A stretch of DNA of 6,433 nucleotides from Gammaproteobacteria bacterium (GCA_029880105.1 JAOUPA010000105.1:1-6433); one strand, 5' to 3'; counted from the first letter of the stretch, positions 1 through 6,286 are shown. The notes: generated from the letters alone by a model not told the origin. A program made the numbers and translations.

Positions 1-1
1 G

Positions 2-1264
2 GACGATGTACCGTTCCACGAAGTTTACGTTCACGGCCTGGTACGTGATTCTTACGGCCAGAAAATGTCAAAATCGAAAGGCAACGTACTCGACCCGATT
101 GATCTGATTGACGGCATTGACCTGGAGGCGCTGGTCAGCAAACGTACCGCCAATATGATGCAACCGGAACTGGCGAAGAAAATTGAAAAACAGACGCGCA
201 AGGAATTCCCAGATGGTATTCCTGCCTTCGGCACCGATGCCCTGCGTTTTACTTTTGCTGCGCTGGCCTCAACCGGCCGCGATGTACGTTTTGATTTACA
301 GCGTGTCGAAGGTTACCGAAACTTCTGCAACAAAATATGGAACGCAACGCGTTACGTGTTGATGCAGACCGAAGACAAGGATACCGGTATCGACAATGAT
401 GATGTCGAATTGTCACTGGCAGATCGCTGGATTATTTCTCGCCTGCAACATGTAGAAGAAACCGTCGGCACACACATTGAAAAATACCGTTTCGATCTCG
501 CCGCAAACGACCTGTATTCATTTGTCTGGGAAGATTACTGCGATTGGTACCTTGAGCTGTCAAAACCCGTATTATTCAACAACGAGACTTCAGAGGCCGC
601 ACAACGTGGTACACGTCGCACATTAGTGCGCGTACTGGAAACAATTTTGCGCCTGAACCATCCGATCATGCCCTTCATTACCGAAGAGCTCTGGCAGATG
701 ATTGCACCACTGGCAGGCAAGTCGGGTGATACCATCATGACGCAGGCCTATCCTGTTGCCGACCAGAAAAAAATTGATGTGACTGCCGAGACCGAACTCG
801 AGTGGGTGAAAAACTTCATTACCGGCGTGCGTAAAATTCGCTCCGAGATGGATATCCCTCCGGGTAAACCTCTACCTGTTCTATTGCAGAACGCCAGTGA
901 TACCGACAGGGTCTGTTTCGAAAGTAATAATACCTTTATCGAGACACTGGCCAAGCTGGAATCAATTACATGGCTAGATGTAAACGATACCGCGCCAGAA
1001 TCTGCCATCGCGCTGGTCGGTGAAATGCAGATCCTGATTCCTCTCGCCGGACTGATCAACAAAGAAGCCGAGCTGGCACGCCTGGAAAAAGAGATGGGTA
1101 AACTGCAAAGCAATATCGAAAAAGGCGAAGCCAAATTACAGAACCCCGGTTTTGTCGACAAGGCACCCGCAGCCGTCGTTGAAAAAGAACGCCAGCAACT
1201 GGCCGAATTTTCCAGGTCGCTACAGCAGCTTCAGGATCAGGCCGAAAAAATCCGTTCACTGTAA
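2..1264 (+). CDS. valS: Valyl-tRNA synthetase, C-terminal part (5' truncated by window edge)
   Basis: Class Ia aminoacyl-tRNA synthetase that charges tRNA-Val with valine in the cytoplasm. The frame is open from base 2, so the gene enters from the left; the ATG at 65 is the Met inside the KMSKS signature, not a start. The 420 visible residues begin with a segment reading HGLVRDSYGQKMSKSKGNV, whose KMSKS (bases 62-76) stabilises the adenylate transition state. Next comes GTDALRFTFAALASTGRD, then the anticodon-binding helical domain (LADRWI, CDWYLELSKP, HPIMPFITEELW). The last ~70 residues (LINKEAELARLEKEMGKL onward, rich in E, K, L and Q) form the C-terminal coiled-coil arm that contacts tRNA. 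About 400 residues follow KMSKS, matching my recollection of the ~951-residue E. coli enzyme, so the 3' end is intact. It is followed by a terminator and a convergent gene. Confidence 0.97.
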   Translation, partial: DDVPFHEVYVHGLVRDSYGQKMSKSKGNVLDPIDLIDGIDLEALVSKRTANMMQPELAKKIEKQTRKEFPDGIPAFGTDALRFTFAALASTGRDVRFDLQRVEGYRNFCNKIWNATRYVLMQTEDKDTGIDNDDVELSLADRWIISRLQHVEETVGTHIEKYRFDLAANDLYSFVWEDYCDWYLELSKPVLFNNETSEAAQRGTRRTLVRVLETILRLNHPIMPFITEELWQMIAPLAGKSGDTIMTQAYPVADQKKIDVTAETELEWVKNFITGVRKIRSEMDIPPGKPLPVLLQNASDTDRVCFESNNTFIETLAKLESITWLDVNDTAPESAIALVGEMQILIPLAGLINKEAELARLEKEMGKLQSNIEKGEAKLQNPGFVDKAPAAVVEKERQQLAEFSRSLQQLQDQAEKIRSL

Positions 1265-1285
1265 CTCCAGATAGTTTCAGGCCAT

Positions 1286-1317
1286 AAAAAACCGCAGCTA
1301 AATACTGCGGTTTTTTT
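1286..1317. terminator. Bidirectional intrinsic terminator between valS and the chemoreceptor gene
   Basis: The stem CCGCAG (1292-1297) / CTGCGG (1305-1310) has a 7-base loop and is flanked by six A on the left and seven T on the right. Each strand therefore has a GC stem followed by a U-run. It lies 21 bases after the valS stop and 27 bases beyond the stop of the convergent gene, so it can end both transcripts. Confidence 0.88.
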
Positions 1318-1344
1318 ATTTAGCCTTAAGCCATAACTGGCCAG

Positions 1345-3438
1345 TTAGAAGTCCTGCCACTCACTATCATCAGACCTGTTGGCAATGGCGGGTACGGATT
1401 TCGTTGCCGATGCAATTTTCTTTGACTTGGTTTGCATTGCAACTTCTGCCTGTTGCTGCTGTTTGCGCACATTTTGCTCTATTGTTCTGGCGATACGATG
1501 TTGCTGGTCGCCCAGGTCAAAGAACCTGACGCGTTCACTCAGGTGTTTCGCCTGATCTTCCATCGAACGACTGGCTGAAGCCGCTTCTTCTACCAGTGAG
1601 GCATTCATCTGCGTCATCTCATCCATCTGCATCACGGCCTTATTCACCTGGTCGATACCACTGGACTGCTCATTACTCGCTGCTGCAATTTCATAAACGA
1701 TGTCCGAGACCTTTTTCACACCGGTCAGAATTTCTTCCAGCGTCTCACCCGATTTATCTACCAGCTCGGTACCCGCCTTTACTTTACTCAGGCTGTCTTC
1801 AATCAGTGCCTTAATTTCTTTAGCGGCATCGGCGCTACGCCCTGCCAGTACACGCACCTCGGAGGCGACCACGGCAAAACCACGACCACTCTCACCGGCA
1901 CGTGCAGCCTCCACCGCCGCATTCAGTGCCAGCAGGTTGGTCTGGAAAGCAATCTCTTCGACTACACCGATGATGTCCGCAATCTTGTTACTGGACTGGT
2001 TGATTTCACCCATCGCCTTAACAGCATTGTTGACCACGCGGCCACCGGCATCAGCCTGGTCTCTGGCGACCTGCGCCAGCTGGTTTGCCTGATTGGCATT
2101 ATCGGCATTCTGTTTAACCGTCGAAGTCATTTCTTCCATACTGGATGCCGTCTCTTCCAGACTCGAGGCCTGCTCTTCAGTACGCTGGCTCAGATCCATG
2201 GTACCGGAAGAAACCTGCTTGGCCGCAACATCAATGGTCATTGCACCATTCATCACCTCAGCAATGACCTCGGTGAGGTTGTCTGACATCCTGTTCATGT
2301 CTTCGAGCATGCGACCCAGCTCATCTTTACTGGTGACATCCCAGCGTCTGCCCAGTTTGCCTGCGGCAATTAATTTGAGGCCTTCTGCTGCTTTGGCTAC
2401 CGGCACCACAATCATACGTGTGACAAACACGGCCACAATGATTGCAAGCAGTACTGAAACCGCACCTATCACCACAATTTCAATATCCAGCATTGTCGCA
2501 GTTGATTTAGCAAGGGCAATATCCTCCGCTTCCAGTTGTTCCTGATTAGCGACCATCGCTTCCATTATTTCCAGTATTTTTTTAGCCTTGGGTGCGGCCT
2601 TGGTGCCAAGCCAGTAATTGGCAATATTCCATTGATCACCACCGCGAATATCAAACATCTTCGGCGGTAACACCTTAAATTCCTCTCGTGCCTCGTCCAT
2701 ACGAGCAAAGGCCGCACTTTGCCTGCTGGTCAGCAAAGAGCGGTTTCGTTTTAGATCTGCATAGCGCATTTCATTGGTATCCCAGAAACGCTGGAACTCA
2801 TTGCTGAACTTCTCATCACCAGTCAACAGGAAGGCACGGATATTGGCCAGAGACATGCCCATACTACCGCGGACATCGGCCATCATACCCAGCAGTGCCT
2901 TGCGCTCTTCGGTGGCTGGCTGATCGGCCTCGATGTTAATCATATCAGTAATTTCTTTTATGATAATTGCGGCCCTGGGTGCGGCCTCTTCGAGCAGGAT
3001 TTTATTCGCAGGGTTATCGTCAACCGTCCCACTGATATCTTCGATTTCCTGCTGTGCCTGCCTGAATTCGTCGAGAATGCCACCAACTTCCTGCAAGCGT
3101 TTAATATTCTCAGGGTTAGTCCAGTTTTTGGAGAAATGCTGTAACTTCGCGTAAGCCTCATCCATTTCTTTCCAGGCCTCGGCTCGATCGTGTTTGAATT
3201 GCTCCTTATGCAAAATCATCCAGCCGCGTAGGCCGGCCAGTGAATGATTGACGCCGTTAACCATATTGGTCGAAGCCAGTACCGTGGGTACGCGTAACTC
3301 AAACACACGCTCATTAATATCCTGAAGGTCCTGCACGCCCTTTAGAACTAATAGCACCGATATCACCATGAGCAGTGCCATAGCAGTAAAACCACTGGCA
3401 ATTTTTTTACTTATACTTAAGTTATTAAACCAGTTCAT
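1345..3438 (-). CDS. Methyl-accepting chemotaxis protein with duplicated periplasmic sensor and CheR-type C-terminal pentapeptide
   Basis: Inner-membrane chemoreceptor that signals to CheA/CheW. Order in the 697 residues: short cytoplasmic start, TM1 (~13-33), a ~285-residue helical periplasmic sensor (~34-317), TM2 (~318-341), HAMP (~341-395; Pro345, DELG at 372-375), methylation helix 1 (~416-440, SQRTEEQASSLEETASSMEE), the hairpin tip (~494-525, IAFQTNLLALNAAVEAARAG then GRGFAVVASEVR), and methylation helix 2 (~585-630). These motifs match the Tar/Tsr (36-heptad) class. A ~50-residue Q-rich and K-rich linker leads to EWQDF at the extreme C-terminus, which fits the xWxxF CheR/CheB tether. 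The sensor consists of two related ~130-residue halves. The ligand cannot be read from sequence. The ATG is supported by AGGAGAG (3446-3452) at 7-base spacing. No che genes are adjacent, so it is an orphan receptor using a chemotaxis system encoded elsewhere. Confidence 0.96.
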   Translation of the reverse strand: MNWFNNLSISKKIASGFTAMALLMVISVLLVLKGVQDLQDINERVFELRVPTVLASTNMVNGVNHSLAGLRGWMILHKEQFKHDRAEAWKEMDEAYAKLQHFSKNWTNPENIKRLQEVGGILDEFRQAQQEIEDISGTVDDNPANKILLEEAAPRAAIIIKEITDMINIEADQPATEERKALLGMMADVRGSMGMSLANIRAFLLTGDEKFSNEFQRFWDTNEMRYADLKRNRSLLTSRQSAAFARMDEAREEFKVLPPKMFDIRGGDQWNIANYWLGTKAAPKAKKILEIMEAMVANQEQLEAEDIALAKSTATMLDIEIVVIGAVSVLLAIIVAVFVTRMIVVPVAKAAEGLKLIAAGKLGRRWDVTSKDELGRMLEDMNRMSDNLTEVIAEVMNGAMTIDVAAKQVSSGTMDLSQRTEEQASSLEETASSMEEMTSTVKQNADNANQANQLAQVARDQADAGGRVVNNAVKAMGEINQSSNKIADIIGVVEEIAFQTNLLALNAAVEAARAGESGRGFAVVASEVRVLAGRSADAAKEIKALIEDSLSKVKAGTELVDKSGETLEEILTGVKKVSDIVYEIAAASNEQSSGIDQVNKAVMQMDEMTQMNASLVEEAASASRSMEDQAKHLSERVRFFDLGDQQHRIARTIEQNVRKQQQQAEVAMQTKSKKIASATKSVPAIANRSDDSEWQDF

Positions 3439-3747
3439 TAAACGTCTCTCCTAATTAGGTGGCATAACAGTCACTAACGAGCAGCTGGAACCAGCCACCA
3501 GTGCGAATTAAAATTATTTTTTGGGAATTTTGAGAAATTTTTTATCTGTACCCATTCAACCCTGTAACACTATTTTTATTGCAATAATAAAACCGTACAT
3601 AATATATTGATATATTAACTACCATATATTTATGTAAATGCAAGTCATTCTCAGAATTTTTATTATTACCATCTATCGACTGCTACGCTTGCCCGAATTA
3701 GCTGACAACGTTAACCTCTGCATCTGAGATCAATTACCGAGACCATC
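3439..3747. other. AT-rich divergent intergenic region with short palindromes
   Basis: This 309-base stretch between the chemoreceptor (-) and the next gene (+) shows no credible coding frame, and must hold the promoters of both. Visible structure: GCTGG-AA-CCAGC (3484-3495) in the chemoreceptor leader, a perfect 12-base palindrome TTATTGCAATAA (3576-3587), and AATATAT-TG-ATATATT (3601-3616). About 3505-3670 is very AT-rich. Possible promoter pieces are weak. On the minus strand TTTACA and TATATC lie 18 bases apart. A sigma-28-like -10 (ACAGATAA, complement of 3542-3549) has no proper -35. No site is called with confidence. Confidence 0.5.
3446..3452 (-). promoter_or_regulatory. Ribosome binding site of the chemoreceptor gene
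   Basis: On the minus strand this reads AGGAGAG, 7 bases before the ATG at 3438. It is a strong Shine-Dalgarno match and fixes the start. Confidence 0.8.
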
Positions 3748-3861
3748 ATGCCAACACCAAGCAAACAGGAACAGATCCTCCAGACCCATGCCGGCCTGAT
3801 TGGCGCCGTCGTACAGACCATCTATCACCCAGAATTAAACAACAGCTTGAGCTTGTTTTGA
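3748..3861 (+). pseudogene. Probable 5' part of the following gene, separated by a one-base frameshift
   Basis: An ATG at 3748, with a weak GAGA (3739-3742) five bases upstream, opens a 37-codon frame starting MPTPSKQEQILQTHAG and ending at TGA 3859-3861. After CCA GAA TTA (P-E-L) the frame turns into a low-complexity tail, NNSLSLF. The -1 frame at the same place reads KQQLELVLKQSEQNGW and runs without a stop into the 146-residue ORF downstream. Adding one A to the AAA at 3837-3839 gives a continuous 183-residue protein with PELKQQLELVLK at the junction. I infer that this is the true N-terminus and that the frame was broken by a deletion or a sequence error. Confidence 0.6.
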
Positions 3862-4298
3862 AGCAATCTGAACAAAATGGCTGGCTGGGCTTGGTTGCAG
3901 CAATTCGAAAAATTATCAATGGCAACCGTGAAAATAGCCTGTTAGCCGGACTGGATGAAGAAGACCAGGTGATTATTGATGCCATTTTAAAAGGCATACA
4001 GGATCCGACCAGCCTGCCCAAAGCCGACCAGCAGCCCGATGCCACAGCCGCTGCACCAATGCTGGCACAGCTAATCAGTAGTGCTGGTCGCGGTGACCAC
4101 GATGCGGTAATTATGCTGGGGGGTATGGCCGAGCAGATGTCCAAGGCCGGCGGTGATCTCGCCAGCCTGAGCGCGGTCATCAAAAACATGGTCGATGGTG
4201 AGCGCAGTATCGATAAATTATGCACCCGTATGGGGCCTCAAGGTGAATCGCTAATTACTGCAATTATCACCGAGTTAAGTAAGCTAGATGTACATTGA
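3858..4298 (+). CDS. Uncharacterised protein, probably the C-terminal 4/5 of a frameshifted gene starting at 3748
   Basis: I do not recognise a named family. The open part encodes 146 residues if read from TTG at 3858, but a TTG with no good Shine-Dalgarno is a doubtful start. The frame stays open upstream and the natural start is probably ATG 3748 in the neighbouring frame, making a 183-residue product. The TTG overlaps the TGA of the 5' ORF, so reinitiation is conceivable. The protein is soluble, helical, and has no signal peptide or membrane segment. It contains two related segments: residues 12-47 (LVAAIRKIINGNREN onward) and 104-140 (LSAVIKNMVDGERSI onward), each ending in a helix of the type IIDAILKGI / LITAIITEL. 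An Ala/Pro-rich linker (~50-68) and a Gly-rich helical stretch (~77-103) lie between them. Its only cysteine is Cys122. It converges on the next gene with a 48-base gap and no clear terminator. Confidence 0.7.
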   Translation: MKQSEQNGWLGLVAAIRKIINGNRENSLLAGLDEEDQVIIDAILKGIQDPTSLPKADQQPDATAAAPMLAQLISSAGRGDHDAVIMLGGMAEQMSKAGGDLASLSAVIKNMVDGERSIDKLCTRMGPQGESLITAIITELSKLDVH

Positions 4299-4346
4299 GC
4301 TCAGATTAGGAAGCTGCCTTTATAACTAAGATGCATAGTTACAAAT

Positions 4347-5045
4347 CTAGGCCTTATACTGCTTATGCCTGAAGATGGCAGTTCTTGCGGCAGTGTAAGC
4401 ATCTTCATCAATAATATTTTCGTCCTTGAGACGACGGCACATTTTTAATTCATTGACCAGTCTGTTTGCCACGGAGATATTTGCTTTTGACTTGTCTATT
4501 GCATTCTGGAGTACGATGAGAAATTCATCACACACCTTCTGGTTCGGCTTTTTATTTTCCAGCCGGAATAATTCAATGCCACCAAACTCACCTTTAAAAA
4601 TATACTCGTCACGCATCAAATAAACAAAGATGAGTGCACAAATCACTGCCGCTGTGAACGTGACTGCTGCAGCGGTAACACCATAAGCTAGAGGCATCAT
4701 ATCTTTAATGACGAGCGTGACAAACAACGCCGTTAGCGCCAGCAACGACAGACAGGCATACAGCCATTTCCAGGCAATCATTTTATAATGTTCAGGTTCG
4801 GCTAAAAGATAACTCAGGCTAACACGGTATTTTTTTGGCCTGGCCTTCTTACTCTTAACCAGGTTCAGAAGCATGTGCCTATCGGCATAAATTTGATACT
4901 CACCTACACTACCCCGAAGCGGGTTATTCTGTACCAGCTTTTGTCCTAACTTGGCAGGGTCGAGCTCTTGGTCGAAATCATCGTAGTTATCCGCAGATAT
5001 ACCCGCTACAAAATTCTCAATAATAATTTCATTATTATCCTGCAT
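4347..5045 (-). CDS. Uncharacterised inner-membrane protein with two membrane segments and a SHOCT-like C-terminal hairpin
   Basis: This 232-residue product has an acidic N-terminal region (~1-45), a basic stretch (KSKKARPKKYRVS, ~64-76), two adjacent hydrophobic helices (~93-113 and ~118-143) with a very short loop, and a ~88-residue cytoplasmic tail. The tail begins RDEYIFKGEFGGIELFRLEN and continues KPNQKVCDEFLIVLQNAI. This resembles bacterial PH-like membrane proteins in which a beta-strand region is followed by 'P...F...L...I'. The last ~35 residues (VNELKMCRRLKDENIIDEDAY onward) resemble the SHOCT pattern: helix, 'L+D..II.E..Y', helix. Both resemblances are inference from pattern. The positive-inside rule puts both termini in the cytoplasm. 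The ATG follows AGGA (complement of 5054-5057) by 8 bases. No function can be assigned. Confidence 0.82.
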   Translation of the reverse strand: MQDNNEIIIENFVAGISADNYDDFDQELDPAKLGQKLVQNNPLRGSVGEYQIYADRHMLLNLVKSKKARPKKYRVSLSYLLAEPEHYKMIAWKWLYACLSLLALTALFVTLVIKDMMPLAYGVTAAAVTFTAAVICALIFVYLMRDEYIFKGEFGGIELFRLENKKPNQKVCDEFLIVLQNAIDKSKANISVANRLVNELKMCRRLKDENIIDEDAYTAARTAIFRHKQYKA

Positions 5046-5173
5046 AACAAGAATCCTGTGATGAAAATAAAAAAATAGATTTGTAGCATTTATGAAACTA
5101 GGGAATACAGACTCGCATATATAAACATGTTTGCATACCAGTCAGTGAGCGCTATATATAAAACGCTCGAGTA

Positions 5174-5476
5174 CTACTTGCCAAAAAGTTTGTTCCCAAT
5201 CGGAAAGAGTGATAGTGCTATGAGTATACCCAGAAAATAATCTGGATCAATACCATATTCGATAAGCATTTCCCCAGGTAGATTTGCCGCCACCATACAT
5301 ATAACAACAAGAAAAACCAGAAACAGCTGACTATTCCTTAGTAGTCCAGCCAATACTACCGCAACCAGTACGGCAATGAGAATATCAGCATCAAAACCAA
5401 GTCGCATGATCATACCATGTGGCAGATTGATCGCCATGGTCAGAAACAATACTATAAAAATAAGAACCATTTTCAT
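5174..5476 (-). CDS. Small four-helix membrane protein made of two tandem repeats (uncharacterised)
   Basis: A 100-residue, very hydrophobic protein. The frame can be extended to a GTG at 5503, but the ATG at 5476 has a perfect AGGAG (5484-5488) at 7-base spacing, so I start it there; the extension would read through the Shine-Dalgarno. It has four predicted membrane helices in two hairpins. Residues ~5-46 and ~51-93 are a tandem duplication with a 48-residue offset. AINLPHGM pairs with AANLPGEM, and RLGFDADILIAVLVA pairs with EYGIDPDYFLGILIA. Asn17/65, Leu18/66, Pro19/67, Gly27/75, Asp29/77 and Asp31/79 are conserved between the halves. The short loops carry the conserved N-L-P and G-x-D-x-D elements, which suggests a structural or binding role. 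I cannot name a function. It lies upstream of and on the same strand as the 4347-5045 gene (128-base gap), and is divergent from the cytochrome gene. Confidence 0.82.
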   Translation of the reverse strand: MKMVLIFIVLFLTMAINLPHGMIMRLGFDADILIAVLVAVVLAGLLRNSQLFLVFLVVICMVAANLPGEMLIEYGIDPDYFLGILIALSLFPIGNKLFGK

Positions 5477-5483
5477 TTCATCA

Positions 5484-5488
5484 CTCCT
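5484..5488 (-). promoter_or_regulatory. Ribosome binding site that sets the start of the 100-residue membrane protein
   Basis: AGGAG on the minus strand sits 7 bases before the ATG at 5476. It would fall inside the coding sequence if the upstream GTG at 5503 were used, so it argues for the shorter protein. Confidence 0.78.
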
Positions 5489-5598
5489 TCGAATAGCATT
5501 CACTTGAATATAACTAATTCAGACCAGAGATTAGCTATAAATAACCAGAAAGCTAGTACTTTGAAAGAACAAAAAGCTTTTAATACTAACTTAATGTT

Positions 5599-5604
5599 TA
5601 TAAT
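5599..5604 (+). promoter_or_regulatory. Candidate -10 element (TATAAT) for the cytochrome b561 gene
   Basis: An exact TATAAT lies 39 bases before the ATG at 5644, which would give a leader of roughly 30 bases. No good -35 is found 16-18 bases upstream (the sequence there is GCTTTT-like). A TG two bases before the box is one base off the extended -10 position. The surrounding DNA is AT-rich, so a chance match is possible. Confidence 0.4.
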
Positions 5605-5632
5605 GAACAATAAAGATCAGGCAACTAACTTT

Positions 5633-5637
5633 GGGGA
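5633..5637 (+). promoter_or_regulatory. Ribosome binding site of the cytochrome b561 gene
   Basis: GGGGA is 6 bases before the ATG at 5644, a good Shine-Dalgarno match that supports this start. Confidence 0.7.
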
Positions 5638-5643
5638 ATAGCC

Positions 5644-6267
5644 ATGAATGACAAGAACCCTGTACCTGTCTGGGACATTCTCGTCCGCATTTTTCACTGG
5701 TCGCTGGTTGTTGCCTTTACCGTCGCCTACCTGACCGAGGATGAACTCGAAGATCTGCACGTCATCGCTGGTTATGTTGTATTGGGACTCATCAGCTTTC
5801 GTGTTGTCTGGGGCTTTATTGGTAGTAAATATGCACGCTTTAGTAATTTTATTTATTCCTTTAGTGAAATTAAGGCATACCTGCTCAACCTGACCAGCGA
5901 CAGGCCAAAACATTACCTTGGTCATAACCCGGCAGGTGGCATTATGGTTATTGCGTTGCTGCTATCGCTGTTTGCCACCACGATCAGCGGACTGAAAGTC
6001 TATGGTGTCGAAGGCCATGGGCCATTGGCAAATAATGGCGCTGTGGTTTCGATTATTTCAAAAGCCTTCGCTGACGATGACCAACACGAACATGAAGGCA
6101 AGCATGAAAAAAATAAAGAGGAAGAATTCTGGGAAGATATCCATGAGTTTTTCGCCAATTTCACCCTGCTGCTAGTATTGATCCATATTGCCGGTGTTGT
6201 TGTATCAAGCCGACTGCATGCTGAAAATCTGGTGAAGGCGATGATTACTGGAAAGAAAAACGCCTAG
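5644..6267 (+). CDS. Cytochrome b561 / Ni,Fe-hydrogenase b-subunit-like membrane di-heme protein
   Basis: A 207-residue inner-membrane b-type cytochrome of the prokaryotic cytochrome b561 / Ni-Fe hydrogenase cytochrome-b superfamily, expected to pass electrons between the quinone pool and a periplasmic partner. The start reads PVPVWDILVRIFHWSLVV, the family hallmark. Four membrane helices lie at ~13-30, ~39-59, ~98-116 and ~170-188. Candidate heme ligands are His18 (helix 1), His39 (start of helix 2), His167 (before helix 4) and His181 (helix 4); His90 and His94 sit in the HYLGHNPAGG loop. The family ending IHIAGVVVSSRLHAENLV is present. The loop between helices 3 and 4 (~143-168) is unusually rich in Asp, Glu, Lys and His. 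No hydrogenase subunit or cytochrome c gene is in view, so the partner is unknown. It is monocistronic, with its own promoter region and a strong terminator 20 bases after the stop. Confidence 0.93.
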   Translation: MNDKNPVPVWDILVRIFHWSLVVAFTVAYLTEDELEDLHVIAGYVVLGLISFRVVWGFIGSKYARFSNFIYSFSEIKAYLLNLTSDRPKHYLGHNPAGGIMVIALLLSLFATTISGLKVYGVEGHGPLANNGAVVSIISKAFADDDQHEHEGKHEKNKEEEFWEDIHEFFANFTLLLVLIHIAGVVVSSRLHAENLVKAMITGKKNA

Positions 6268-6286
6268 GCTTGTTTGGATTACCCTA

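Larger units (their letters stand above)
5477..5643. other. Divergent promoter region between the small membrane protein and cytochrome b561 genes
   Basis: This 167-base AT-rich stretch separates two divergently transcribed genes and must hold both leaders. It contains the AGGAG site for the minus gene, and the TATAAT and GGGGA sites for the plus gene. I found no clear operator palindrome and no convincing -35/-10 pair for the minus gene. Confidence 0.5.

Noticed and set aside
748..1161. Minus-strand 137-codon frame opposite valS
   Set aside because: It is antisense to a strongly supported synthetase domain and has a Ser-rich shadow composition.
1596..2545. Plus-strand open frames of 72, 130 and 150 codons opposite the chemoreceptor
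   Set aside because: They are Ser/Ala/Leu-rich shadows of the minus-strand coding sequence with no family motifs or ribosome binding sites.
3542..3568. Sigma-28 type flagellar promoter for the chemoreceptor (ACAGATAA on the minus strand)
   Set aside because: The -10 matches only 6 of 8 positions and the -35 place reads GTTA instead of TAAA.
3834..3840. Programmed -1 frameshift site A-TTA-AAC
   Set aside because: It does not fit X-XXY-YYZ because the P-site codon would re-pair poorly (TTA to ATT). A lost A is simpler.
4323..4341. TAACTA/TAGTTA hairpin between the convergent genes ending at 4298 and 4347
   Set aside because: The six-base arms contain only one G-C pair and no T-run follows; too weak to call a terminator.
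5123..5132. AAACATGTTT palindrome upstream of the 4347-5045 gene as an operator
   Set aside because: It is a ten-base palindrome in AT-rich DNA with no second copy or clear promoter beside it; consistent with chance.
5145..5169. GAGCG/CGCTC inverted repeat after the 5174-5476 gene as a terminator
   Set aside because: The stem is only five bases with a 12-base AT loop and there is no T-run after it on either strand.
5617..5925. Minus-strand 102-codon frame opposite the start of the cytochrome gene
   Set aside because: It is antisense to the family hallmark segment of the cytochrome and crosses its promoter region.
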